DNA of 10,096 bases from Chryseobacterium gleum (GTDB taxonomy: Bacteria > Bacteroidota > Bacteroidia > UBA10329), in assembly GCA_945874195.1 (NCBI GenBank), contig CAMCFW010000046.1, forward strand, positions 1 through 10,096. Reading direction: 5' to 3'. The first letter of the stretch is position 1. Every line of letters starts with the position of its first letter. Both the position numbers and the translations under genes were made by a program. Under the pieces are notes generated by a model. The model searched no databases, was not told where the DNA came from, and saw only the letters and a list, made by a program, of their open reading frames with translations. Positions 1 through 6,367 of the stretch are shown piece by piece.

Positions 1-903
1 GATCTCAATGGCAATGATATCCTCTTTCTCATCATCGCTCACCGCAAACTGAACATTGCAACCACCCGCAAAATTCCCAATGGATCGCATCATGTGAATG
101 GCCATGTCGCGCATACGCTGATAGGTCCGGTCGCTGAGCGTCATGGCCGGGGCCACGGTGATCGAGTCGCCTGTGTGAATGCCCATCGGGTCGAAATTTT
201 CGATGGAACAGATGATGATTACGTTGTCATTGTTGTCGCGAAGCAACTCCAGCTCAAATTCCTTCCATCCCAACAGCGCCTTGTCTATCATCACCTCTTT
301 AATAGGTGAAAGGTGAAGGCCGCGATTGAGTAGGTTATCGAAATCGGCCTGCTCGTAAACAATGGCGGCACCGGCTCCACCTAGCGTGAAGGACGATCGG
401 ATACAAAGCGGAAAACCGAATTTCTGCGCCACTTCCTTCCCTTCGAGGAACGATTTGGCAGTGGCCTGTGGTGCCATCGGAATCCCGATCTCTACCATCA
501 GTTTCCTGAATTTCTCGCGGTCCTCCGTCACTTCAATGGCCTGCACGTCCACCCCGATCATCCTGACACCATATTTGGCCCAAATGCCCATTTCCTTGCA
601 TTTTATGGCAAGGTTCAGGGCCGTTTGGCCGCCCATTGTGGGAAGCACACAGTCGATCTTGTGCTTCTCCAGAATTTCAATGATGCTTTTGGGCTCGAGC
701 GGTTTAAGATAAATGTTGTCGGCCGTCACCGGGTCGGTCATGATGGTGGCCGGGTTCGAATTGATCAAGGTCACTTCAATTCCTTCTTCCCTCATGGATC
801 TGGAGGCCTGCGATCCGGCATAGTCAAACTCGCACGCTTGACCGATGACGATGGGGCCTGAACCTATGATCAGAACGGACTTAATCGATTTATCTCTTGG
901 CAT
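1..903 (-). CDS. carB: Carbamoyl-phosphate synthase large subunit, N-terminal part (gene runs off the left edge)
   Basis: This is the large subunit of carbamoyl-phosphate synthase, a cytosolic enzyme that makes carbamoyl phosphate from bicarbonate, ATP and glutamine-derived ammonia for pyrimidine and arginine synthesis. Reading the minus strand from ATG at 903 gives 301 codons open to the window edge. The start MPRDKSIKSVLIIGSGPIVIG matches the conserved N-terminus of the first pre-ATP-grasp domain. It is followed by ACEFDYAGSQA, NSNPATIMTDP (about residues 50-60), LPTMGGQTALN, EDREKFR, the ATP-grasp motif IRSSFTLGGAGAAIVYE, GWKEFELELLRD, and IENFDPMGIHTGDSITVAPA. The frame leaves the window in NVQFAVSDDEKEDIIAIEI, just before the expected NPRVSRSS block, so about two thirds of the roughly 1,070-residue protein is missing. 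It is divergent from the hydrolase at 1013. The small subunit gene carA is not in view. The identity is secure from motif order and identity. Confidence 0.97.
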   Translation of the reverse strand, partial: MPRDKSIKSVLIIGSGPIVIGQACEFDYAGSQASRSMREEGIEVTLINSNPATIMTDPVTADNIYLKPLEPKSIIEILEKHKIDCVLPTMGGQTALNLAIKCKEMGIWAKYGVRMIGVDVQAIEVTEDREKFRKLMVEIGIPMAPQATAKSFLEGKEVAQKFGFPLCIRSSFTLGGAGAAIVYEQADFDNLLNRGLHLSPIKEVMIDKALLGWKEFELELLRDNNDNVIIICSIENFDPMGIHTGDSITVAPAMTLSDRTYQRMRDMAIHMMRSIGNFAGGCNVQFAVSDDEKEDIIAIEI

Positions 904-1012
904 ATTTTAGTTTGGATTTCAAGCACGCAAATTCCTGCGAAGTTAGTACCTATGCGTTGCCGCTTTAGGCTGAAACAGATTCAGTTTTAAACATTTTATC
1001 CTCTAAGGACAC
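904..1012. promoter_or_regulatory. Divergent intergenic region carB / hydrolase, weak promoter candidates only
   Basis: This 109-base gap must contain the start signals of two divergent genes. The best matches to the Bacteroidota -7 element TAnnTTTG each carry one mismatch: TAACTTCG on the minus strand (945 to 938) for carB and TACCTATG on the plus strand (947-954) for the hydrolase. Neither has a TTTG -33 element 19-20 bases upstream. No leader peptide, attenuator hairpin or PyrR-type element was visible. Assigning the promoters to this gap is inference. Confidence 0.25.
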
Positions 1013-1813
1013 GTGCGTCATACCATCAGAATCGGCCGTATCGATTGGAGCTATCTTGATAGCGGAACGGGCGATGAGGTATGGTTAGCGTTTCATGGTT
1101 ATGGTCAGGATGCCGAAGTGATGGCGCATTTCGTGGCTTCTCTTAGGCCGAATGCGCGCGTGCTGAGTTTCGATCTTCCGCTTCATGGACAGACCGTTAT
1201 TGAGAAGGGTTTTCTTCCATCGGGCGATCTGCCCGAACTGCTCGGCAAGGCATTAGTTGCAACCAAATCAAGCCAATGCTCGCTCATCGGTTTCAGTTTG
1301 GGAGGAAAACTGGTGTTGAAACTGATTGAACAGGTCCCTGCAAAAATAGATAGGATCGTACTCGTTGCGCCCGATGGGCTTAAAGTGAACCCGTTCTACC
1401 GATTGGCCACTCACACGCTTTTCGGAAAAGCACTTTTTAAGTTGATCATCCGGGTGCCTTTTCTTATGCTGGCGCCAAGCCGATTGTTTGCCGCTTTGAG
1501 ATTAATGGACCCTAAGATCCATGAGTTTGTTTCGGATCAGATGGGAACCCGTGAAAAACGCCAACGGGTTTACGATACCTGGCAGATCTTTAAGGAAACA
1601 ACACCGAATTTGGATGATATAAGGAAGAAGATCTGGCGCTATCATCTGAAACCGACCCTCATCTTCGGGAAGAAGGACCGCGTGATCCATCCGAAACTTG
1701 CCAAGAAACTTTCGGGCGGAACCTGCAAAACGGCCAAAGTGATCATGCTCAATGCGGGTCACAACCTGACCACCAAACGGAACGCAGAATTGCTTCGCGA
1801 TCAACTCCAATAA
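1013..1813 (+). CDS. Alpha/beta hydrolase-fold protein, substrate unknown
   Basis: A 266-residue cytosolic-looking protein of the alpha/beta hydrolase fold, with no signal peptide visible. The HGYG oxyanion-type motif lies at residues 28-31. The nucleophile elbow GFSLGG puts Ser at residue 95. An Asp in FGKKD (residue 222) and a His in AGHN (residue 250) complete an apparent Ser-Asp-His triad in the usual order and spacing, so the enzyme should be active. The cap region (about 120-205) is basic and hydrophobic and gives no clue to substrate. The start is GTG at 1013: an in-frame TAA at 1004-1006 blocks any earlier start, and AAGGA at 1005-1009 offers a Shine-Dalgarno match, though only 3 bases from the start. 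The stop codon sits at the edge of a shared terminator. The gene is monocistronic, divergent from carB and convergent with rpmH. Esterase, lipase or C-C hydrolase activities are all possible. Confidence 0.85.
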   Translation: MRHTIRIGRIDWSYLDSGTGDEVWLAFHGYGQDAEVMAHFVASLRPNARVLSFDLPLHGQTVIEKGFLPSGDLPELLGKALVATKSSQCSLIGFSLGGKLVLKLIEQVPAKIDRIVLVAPDGLKVNPFYRLATHTLFGKALFKLIIRVPFLMLAPSRLFAALRLMDPKIHEFVSDQMGTREKRQRVYDTWQIFKETTPNLDDIRKKIWRYHLKPTLIFGKKDRVIHPKLAKKLSGGTCKTAKVIMLNAGHNLTTKRNAELLRDQLQ

Positions 1814-1845
1814 AAAAGCCTCTCGGCATTACCGAGAGGCTCTTT
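1812..1845. terminator. Bidirectional rho-independent terminator between the hydrolase and rpmH
   Basis: A perfect 9-bp GC-rich stem (GCCTCTCGG at 1818-1826 pairing with CCGAGAGGC at 1832-1840) encloses a 5-base loop. Six A residues at 1812-1817 give a six-U tract for transcripts on the minus strand (rpmH), and TCTTT at 1841-1845 gives a weaker U-rich tail on the plus strand (hydrolase). The A-tract includes the last two bases of the hydrolase TAA stop codon, so rpmH termination uses bases of the opposing gene. Confidence 0.9.
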
Positions 1846-1870
1846 CAAATCTAACCTTTATCTATAGATC

Positions 1871-2029
1871 TTACTTCTTGTCTGCACGTTCGTCAGACAC
1901 GGTAAGTTTCTTTCTTCCTTTTGCTCTACGCGATGCCAAAACGTTTCTTCCGTTTGCAGAAGCCATTCTGCTTCTGAAACCATGTTTGTTGTTTCGCTTT
2001 CTTCGTGATGGCTGAAATGTCCTTTTCAT
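1871..2029 (-). CDS. rpmH: 50S ribosomal protein L34
   Basis: The minus strand from ATG at 2029 encodes a complete 52-residue, very basic protein: it starts MKRTFQPSRRKRNNKHGF, has a central SRMASANGRKVLASRRAKGR, and ends in LTVSDERADKK. This is the classical bacterial L34 sequence (KRTFQPS, HGFR, RM, GR.VL..RR.KGR), slightly longer at the C-terminus than the roughly 44-46-residue proteobacterial form. L34 is a structural protein of the large ribosomal subunit. No strong Shine-Dalgarno is present. A well-formed Bacteroidota promoter lies 22 bases upstream of the start codon, and the hairpin at 1818-1840 terminates transcription, so this appears to be a single-gene unit. The usual neighbour rnpA is not adjacent here: the downstream gene is the convergent hydrolase. 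Identification is secure despite the short length. Confidence 0.97.
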   Translation of the reverse strand: MKRTFQPSRRKRNNKHGFRSRMASANGRNVLASRRAKGRKKLTVSDERADKK

Positions 2030-2051
2030 AACTGCTTCTTAATTGGGCGTG

Positions 2052-2082
2052 CAAAGATAGACTTCGTTTCAATCTGTGCAAA
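2052..2082 (-). promoter_or_regulatory. rpmH promoter, Bacteroidota type (TTTG-N19-TAnnTTTG)
   Basis: On the minus strand TTTG (2082 to 2079) is followed after exactly 19 bases by TATCTTTG (2059 to 2052), matching both the -33 and the -7 elements described for the primary sigma factor of Bacteroidota, with the accepted spacing. The box ends 22 bases before the rpmH ATG, giving a predicted leader of roughly 15-20 bases. It is the most complete promoter in the window, as expected for a highly expressed ribosomal gene. Confidence 0.8.
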
Positions 2083-2112
2083 CATATCTTCCTCAAAATA
2101 GTTTGATTCAAA

Positions 2113-2120
2113 TAACTTTG
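2113..2120 (+). promoter_or_regulatory. -7 promoter element (TAACTTTG) of the ABC exporter gene
   Basis: TAACTTTG matches TAnnTTTG exactly. It is followed by 10 bases and then the ATG at 2131, so a start site about 7 bases downstream of the element would leave only a few bases of leader. No clear TTTG -33 element lies 19-20 bases upstream. There is no Shine-Dalgarno sequence in the short leader, consistent with nearly leaderless translation. Confidence 0.6.
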
Positions 2121-2130
2121 CCGACCCTAC

Positions 2131-3921
2131 ATGGCCAGACGAGATAAATTAGACACAGAAGACCTCCCGAAAGTGAAGGTTTCAGGCGAAAGCATCAAGA
2201 AGATCTCTCGACTTTTCGGGTATTTCAAACCACATCGCCACAAGTATTACCTCGGTCTTTTCTTCCTGTTTCTTACCGGGATCACGGCTCTCATCTTCCC
2301 AAAACTTATCGGTGACATGGTGGATACGGCCGAAGAAGCCATGCTGGCCGACATCGACAGGATCGCACTTTTTCTACTTGTCGTGTTCATTTTTCAGGCG
2401 GTCTTCTCGTTTTTCAGGATATACCTTTTTGTGAATGTTACCGAACACGTGCTGGCCGACCTTCGCAAGGACACCTACAGCAAGTTGATCCGCTTGCCCA
2501 TGTCCTACTTTTCTCAGAACCGCGTTGGAGAAATGAACAGCCGCATCGCAACGGACATCAACATGCTGTCGGACACGTTCACCACGGTGGTGGCCGAGTT
2601 TCTGAGACAATCCATGCTTATTGTCGGTGGCATCGCCTTCCTGGCCTATACTTCGGTCGAGTTGACCTTGGTCATGTTGGGAATTGTGCCACTTGTTGCG
2701 GTTTTTGCCGTTGTTTTCGGGAGGATGATCAGACGGATATCGAAGGAAACGCAAGACCGTATCGCCCAATCGAACACTATCGTAGAGGAAACTCTGGCCG
2801 GAATTACCAATGTGAAATCGTTTGCGAACGAGATGTACGAAAGCGTGCGCTACGCGAAAAGCACCGAGTCCATCATTGAAAAAGCGTTGGAAGGGGCGAA
2901 AGCACGAGGATTCTTCGCCTCGTTTATCATTTTCTGCCTTTTCGGATCCATTGTGGGTGTAATATGGTATGGTGCTCGGCTGGTCAATCAGGATCTGATG
3001 ACCTTCGGAAGCCTGATCCAATTCGTGCTTTATTCGGTTTTTGTGGGTGCTTCCATCGGTGGAATTGCCGAGATGTACGCACAGATTCAGAAAGCAATAG
3101 GCGCAGCCGAGCGCATTTTGGAGATCATGGATGAAGAGCCCGAGCCGTATGAAGCTGTTACACCGGCTGTTGTTTCGACCATTTCAGGTTCGTTGAAATT
3201 CGAGGATGTAAAGTTCAGATACCCGAGCCGACCGGACATTTCTGTGCTGAAAGGAGTTAGTTTTGAAGCTAAACAGGGAGAAACCATCGCACTTGTCGGC
3301 CCTTCAGGTTCAGGAAAATCGACCATTGCCTCGCTCGTATTGCGATTCTACGATCCAGTCTCAGGAACCATAGCCATTGACGGAATCGACACCAAAGAAA
3401 TGGGATTGGAATTCCTCCGAAATCAGATGGCCATCGTGCCGCAGGATGTGATCCTGTTCGGTGGAACCATCCGCGAGAACATCGAATATGGAAAACCCGG
3501 TGCTTCGCTCGAAGAAATTGAGGCAGCAGCCAAAAAAGCGAACGCACACATTTTCGTTGAGAGCTTTCCAGAGAAGTACGAAACAGTTGTTGGTGAGCGT
3601 GGCATTCAACTTTCGGGTGGCCAAAGGCAGCGCATCGCCATTGCCCGTGCGGTGCTGAAAGATCCACGAATCCTCATTTTGGATGAGGCCACCAGTTCGT
3701 TGGATTCAGAATCGGAAAGGTTGGTGCAGGAGGCCCTGGATAAATTGATGGTCGGTCGCACCTCGTTGGTCATTGCCCACCGACTGTCCACTGTCAGAAA
3801 AGCCGACCGCATTCTGGTGCTTGACAATGGTTCCATCACCGAAAATGGACGTCACGAGGAGCTTTTGGCCAAAGAAGGCGGACTGTATAAAGGTCTGTTG
3901 GAATTACAGATGCAGGGTTAG
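2131..3921 (+). CDS. ABC exporter half-transporter (fused permease and ATPase, MsbA/BmrA-like)
   Basis: A 596-residue inner-membrane protein with the type-IV ABC exporter layout, expected to work as a homodimer or heterodimer pumping lipids, drugs or peptides outward. Predicted membrane segments lie near residues 39-60, 77-101, 160-176, 178-197, 261-281 and 292-314. The nucleotide-binding domain starts about 355, with A-loop Tyr in KFRYPSRP (364), Walker A GPSGSGKS (390-397), Q-loop Gln 438, signature LSGGQ (494-498), Walker B ILILDE with catalytic Glu 519, D-loop SSLD and switch His 550 (IAHRLS). All ATPase residues are intact. The ATG at 2131 is the only sensible start because it lies 10 bases after a clean promoter element. 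The gene stands alone, divergent from rpmH, and its stop overlaps the stop of rsmG on the other strand by 4 bases. The substrate cannot be told from sequence; MsbA-like lipid flipping is one option. Confidence 0.95.
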   Translation: MARRDKLDTEDLPKVKVSGESIKKISRLFGYFKPHRHKYYLGLFFLFLTGITALIFPKLIGDMVDTAEEAMLADIDRIALFLLVVFIFQAVFSFFRIYLFVNVTEHVLADLRKDTYSKLIRLPMSYFSQNRVGEMNSRIATDINMLSDTFTTVVAEFLRQSMLIVGGIAFLAYTSVELTLVMLGIVPLVAVFAVVFGRMIRRISKETQDRIAQSNTIVEETLAGITNVKSFANEMYESVRYAKSTESIIEKALEGAKARGFFASFIIFCLFGSIVGVIWYGARLVNQDLMTFGSLIQFVLYSVFVGASIGGIAEMYAQIQKAIGAAERILEIMDEEPEPYEAVTPAVVSTISGSLKFEDVKFRYPSRPDISVLKGVSFEAKQGETIALVGPSGSGKSTIASLVLRFYDPVSGTIAIDGIDTKEMGLEFLRNQMAIVPQDVILFGGTIRENIEYGKPGASLEEIEAAAKKANAHIFVESFPEKYETVVGERGIQLSGGQRQRIAIARAVLKDPRILILDEATSSLDSESERLVQEALDKLMVGRTSLVIAHRLSTVRKADRILVLDNGSITENGRHEELLAKEGGLYKGLLELQMQG

Positions 3922-4568
3922 AACCTCTTCACCCAAACAACCTTCTTGGTCTCGAAGAATTCCTCTTTAAACGAATCAGAAATGTCGTAGAGGTTCGCCT
4001 TCACTTTGGCTTGAATGATCTCTTCGGTCAGGTCGCCACCTTTCAGACAGAACAAGCCCGAAACGGCCTTTTTGCTTTTGGCATCCAGTTTTCCGACAAG
4101 CCAATGTTTTAGCTGCGCAAGAGGAGCAACAGCGCGTGTCACGATCACATCATACTTCTCTCGGCCCTGTTCCATTCGGCCTTGGGTAGCCCTCACATTC
4201 TTCAGTCCGATGGTTTCGGCAACACCATTGGCAACCTTTATCTTCTTTCCGATACTATCGACCAGATGAAAATTGCAATTCGGGAAAAGGATCGCCAAGG
4301 GAATTCCAGGGAAACCTCCTCCTGTTCCTACATCCAAAATGGTCGTTCCGTCTTCAAAATCGGCCACCTTGGCAATGGCCAACGAATGCAGAACGTGACG
4401 TTCATAGAACAGGTGAAAATCCTTTCTGGAAACAACGTTGATCTGCGTGTTCCATTCGAAATACGCATCATAGAGAGCCGCAAATTGTTGCTTCTGCGTA
4501 TCGGTCAGTCCTTGGAAATACTTTAGGATGATCTCCCAAGAAATGGGAGTCGGATCTTCCACGTTCAA
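3918..4568 (-). CDS. rsmG: 16S rRNA (guanine-527 N7)-methyltransferase RsmG
   Basis: A 216-residue cytosolic methyltransferase that in this family uses S-adenosylmethionine to methylate N7 of G527 in 16S rRNA of the 30S subunit. Visible motifs are INVVSRKD (43-50), RHVLHSL (57-63), the SAM-binding motif I ILDVGTGGGFPGIPL (77-91), the acidic VDS after strand 2 (103-105), RAVAPL (145-150) and LKGGDL. Length and motif order fit RsmG well. The start appears to be TTG at 4568: an AAGGA sequence sits 6 bases upstream, and TTG overlaps the TGA stop of the sigma-factor gene (TTGA), implying coupled translation. GTG two codons downstream is the alternative. It is the last gene of the glycosyltransferase-sigma-rsmG unit. 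Its TAA overlaps the TAG of the convergent ABC exporter by 4 bases, and no terminator hairpin is visible. Confidence 0.95.
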   Translation of the reverse strand: MNVEDPTPISWEIILKYFQGLTDTQKQQFAALYDAYFEWNTQINVVSRKDFHLFYERHVLHSLAIAKVADFEDGTTILDVGTGGGFPGIPLAILFPNCNFHLVDSIGKKIKVANGVAETIGLKNVRATQGRMEQGREKYDVIVTRAVAPLAQLKHWLVGKLDAKSKKAVSGLFCLKGGDLTEEIIQAKVKANLYDISDSFKEEFFETKKVVWVKRF

Positions 4569-5179
4569 ATCTTTTCCTTGCTGTTCTTGAGAATATTGTA
4601 GAGGAATTCCCGAGCCCGGAAAAGCTGTGCTTTCACCGTTCCAAGTGGCAGATCCAGTTCCTGTGCAATCTCTTCGTAGGAGTATTCCTTGAAATAGCGG
4701 AGTTCGACCAAGGTTCTATAGCGAGGTTTCAGTTTTTCAACAACTCCGTGCATCAGAATTTTTTTCTGCGCCTTGATGTATGCCTCTTCGGGATCGAGGG
4801 TCCCAGATGGAACATCCATGGTCATTACGCCTCCGTCATTGCCTTCAAAAGGCTTGTCGAGCGAAAGAAGGTTCTTCTTTTTCTTACGTATGAAATCGAT
4901 GCAATTATTGGATGCTATCTTGAACAACCACGTGCTGAAAGCGTAGTTGGGCGTGTATTGGTGAAGTTTATTGAATGCTTTTCCGAAAGCTTCTATGGTC
5001 AGGTCGTCCGCATCATCGCGGTCGTTCACCATCTTCAACAACATGAAATAGATGCTATCACGATAGCGGTCCATCAACTGGGCATAGGCCTTCTGATCGC
5101 CATGGTCAATGGCTGCCCTTACCAGACGATAATCAACAAGTGCTTTTTCTGACAGATCAGGATTGATTTCTATCTCCAT
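4565..5179 (-). CDS. ECF-type (sigma-70 family) RNA polymerase sigma factor
   Basis: A 204-residue sigma factor of the extracytoplasmic-function class. Region 2 spans about residues 25-100, with DADDLTIEAFGKAF (the usual D-AEDL-QE-F block), YTPNYAFSTWLFKIASNNCIDFIRKKKK for -10 recognition and melting, and an acidic linker. Region 4 spans about 140-195, with YRTLVELRYFKEYSYEEIAQELDLPLGTVKAQLFRARE, a clear helix-turn-helix for -35 recognition. Regions 1.1 and 3 are absent, as usual for ECF factors. The ATG at 5179 lies inside the end of the glycosyltransferase gene (10-base overlap), and its TGA overlaps the rsmG start by 4 bases. No Shine-Dalgarno is visible, so translation probably depends on upstream ribosomes. 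No anti-sigma gene is adjacent, so its control is not explained by context. Its regulon cannot be predicted from this window. Confidence 0.92.
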   Translation of the reverse strand: MEIEINPDLSEKALVDYRLVRAAIDHGDQKAYAQLMDRYRDSIYFMLLKMVNDRDDADDLTIEAFGKAFNKLHQYTPNYAFSTWLFKIASNNCIDFIRKKKKNLLSLDKPFEGNDGGVMTMDVPSGTLDPEEAYIKAQKKILMHGVVEKLKPRYRTLVELRYFKEYSYEEIAQELDLPLGTVKAQLFRAREFLYNILKNSKEKI

Positions 5180-6306
5180 CTAGTGGCTGGACTTATTCGG
5201 TTTGAAATAGCTGCTGCGGTGTTGAAAAATGGGGTGAACATATCGCCCAAGAGCGAAAATAACAAAAGATCGTCCTCTTCCAATAGTCGCGTCACCACTC
5301 TTATGATCGACAAATGAACAGTCCATTTTACCAAAATACCACAAAGTGCCAACCAATACAATGTTCCTGTCGACAGAACCACGAAAAGTGACAGATAAAA
5401 CATAAGATGCGATGTGGTGTAAATTCCCAATAAGATCTTTGATGATAGTCGATAATAACTGCCGGTTGAAAGATGGCGCCTCTTTTGGATCCACCATGCA
5501 CTTAGGCTTTCAACCGGCTCTGAAATGGTATGCGAGCCTTTTCTCACCTCGATGGAGGTGTTTTTGGATGTTGAAACTTCGTTCACCAGCAGATCATCGT
5601 CTCCCGATGCCACATGCCGATGTTTGATGAACCCTTTCGTCTGAAAAAACAGGTCTTTCCTGTAGGCCAGATTCCGTCCAACGCCCATGTATGGCATGCC
5701 GGCCAAAGCATAAGAGAAGAACTGCAATGCAATATGGATGCCTTCGTATCGGTAAAATTTGTTGAACAGACCTTTTCTACGTTCGAACGCCCCATGACCC
5801 AGCACGATCATCTTTTCATCCTTCAGTCCCTGTGAAACCGTACGCAACCAATACTTTGAACTAGGGCGACAATCCGCATCGGTGAACATGAGGTTCTCAT
5901 ATTTGGCGCCCTTAATGCCCATGGAGATGGCAAATTTCTTTCCGCGCATCTGAGCATTTTCGCGGCTCAGGTTGATCACTCGCAGATGTTCATACCGCTG
6001 TTGCCATGCCTGCAGCATCAGGTCGCTTTCGTCAACCGAATGGTCGTTCACCACGATCACTTCAAATTCAGGATGATCCTGTTCCAAAACGGACTGAAGG
6101 TTCTTTTTGAGGTTTTCCTCCTCATTCCATGCACAGATGATGACCGAGACCGGTTGGGGTCTGCTGTTATCTTCAACTGGCTTGTAGAGCGCCAATCTCA
6201 AAAAGAAGAACAAGTAATAGAACAGCTGAACGACAAGTGAACCGACAAAGATCCCGGCTGCAACGAGCTGCCACACGGGAAGAGATTGAAGATCGGTCAG
6301 GTTCAT
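5170..6306 (-). CDS. Membrane-anchored family 2 glycosyltransferase
   Basis: A 378-residue inner-membrane glycosyltransferase with a GT-A catalytic domain facing the cytosol, probably building an envelope glycan or glycolipid. An N-terminal membrane helix (about residues 12-41) precedes the domain. The catalytic part shows VSVIICAWNEEENL (53-66), VIVVNDHSVDES, the metal-binding TDAD (142-145), the acceptor-side GDDD (235-238) and QKRRH (274-278), corresponding to the Q-x-x-R-W motif of processive enzymes with His in place of Trp. Two or three membrane helices follow (about 293-365). I chose ATG at 6306 instead of the in-frame TTG at 6321, because the TTG begins inside the promoter -7 element (6326 to 6319) and would lie upstream of or at the transcription start. 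It is the first gene of an operon with the sigma factor and rsmG, overlapping the former by 10 bases. Donor and acceptor are unknown. Confidence 0.88.
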   Translation of the reverse strand: MNLTDLQSLPVWQLVAAGIFVGSLVVQLFYYLFFFLRLALYKPVEDNSRPQPVSVIICAWNEEENLKKNLQSVLEQDHPEFEVIVVNDHSVDESDLMLQAWQQRYEHLRVINLSRENAQMRGKKFAISMGIKGAKYENLMFTDADCRPSSKYWLRTVSQGLKDEKMIVLGHGAFERRKGLFNKFYRYEGIHIALQFFSYALAGMPYMGVGRNLAYRKDLFFQTKGFIKHRHVASGDDDLLVNEVSTSKNTSIEVRKGSHTISEPVESLSAWWIQKRRHLSTGSYYRLSSKILLGIYTTSHLMFYLSLFVVLSTGTLYWLALCGILVKWTVHLSIIRVVTRLLEEDDLLLFSLLGDMFTPFFNTAAAISNRISPATRWR

Positions 6307-6318
6307 GTGTTTCAACGG

Positions 6319-6326
6319 CAAAACTA
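6319..6326 (-). promoter_or_regulatory. -7 promoter element (TAGTTTTG) of the glycosyltransferase-sigma-rsmG operon
   Basis: On the minus strand TAGTTTTG matches TAnnTTTG exactly and ends 12 bases before the chosen ATG at 6306. No TTTG appears 19-20 bases upstream, where the sequence instead approaches the -7 box of the divergent tgt promoter (6351-6358). The predicted leader is only a few bases long and lacks a Shine-Dalgarno site. Confidence 0.6.
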
Positions 6327-6350
6327 ACCAACCGCTCTAGGGCATTTAAG

Positions 6351-6358
6351 TACATTTG
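6351..6358 (+). promoter_or_regulatory. -7 promoter element (TACATTTG) of the tgt-permease operon
   Basis: TACATTTG matches TAnnTTTG exactly and is followed by 9 bases and then ATG at 6368, so transcription would begin only a few bases before the start codon. It argues against using the in-frame TTG at 6356, which lies within the element. A good -33 element is not visible, and that position is occupied by sequence next to the opposing -7 box at 6319-6326. Confidence 0.6.
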
Positions 6359-6367
6359 GGCGATTTT

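Noticed and set aside
94..861. Several plus-strand open frames opposite carB
   Set aside because: The minus strand encodes uninterrupted, highly conserved CarB sequence through this whole stretch, so the plus-strand frames are incidental.
1860..1869. 10-base palindrome ATCTATAGAT downstream of rpmH
   Set aside because: It is AT-rich, short and single-copy here. It probably arises by chance beside the real terminator, and nothing ties it to an operator.
1926..2111. A 61-codon minus-strand frame overlapping rpmH
   Set aside because: It overlaps rpmH in a different frame and begins upstream of the rpmH promoter. The L34 frame (1871-2029) is the real gene.
2374..3021. A 215-codon open frame on the minus strand inside the ABC exporter gene
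   Set aside because: It is antisense to an unambiguous gene with intact motifs, its translation is rich in His, Arg and Gln without recognisable domains, and it has no promoter or ribosome site. It is a shadow of the coding strand.
6356..6367. TTG at 6356 as the tgt start
   Set aside because: It lies inside the TACATTTG promoter element, so the transcript would not include it. ATG 6368 or 6374 fits the family's N-terminus.
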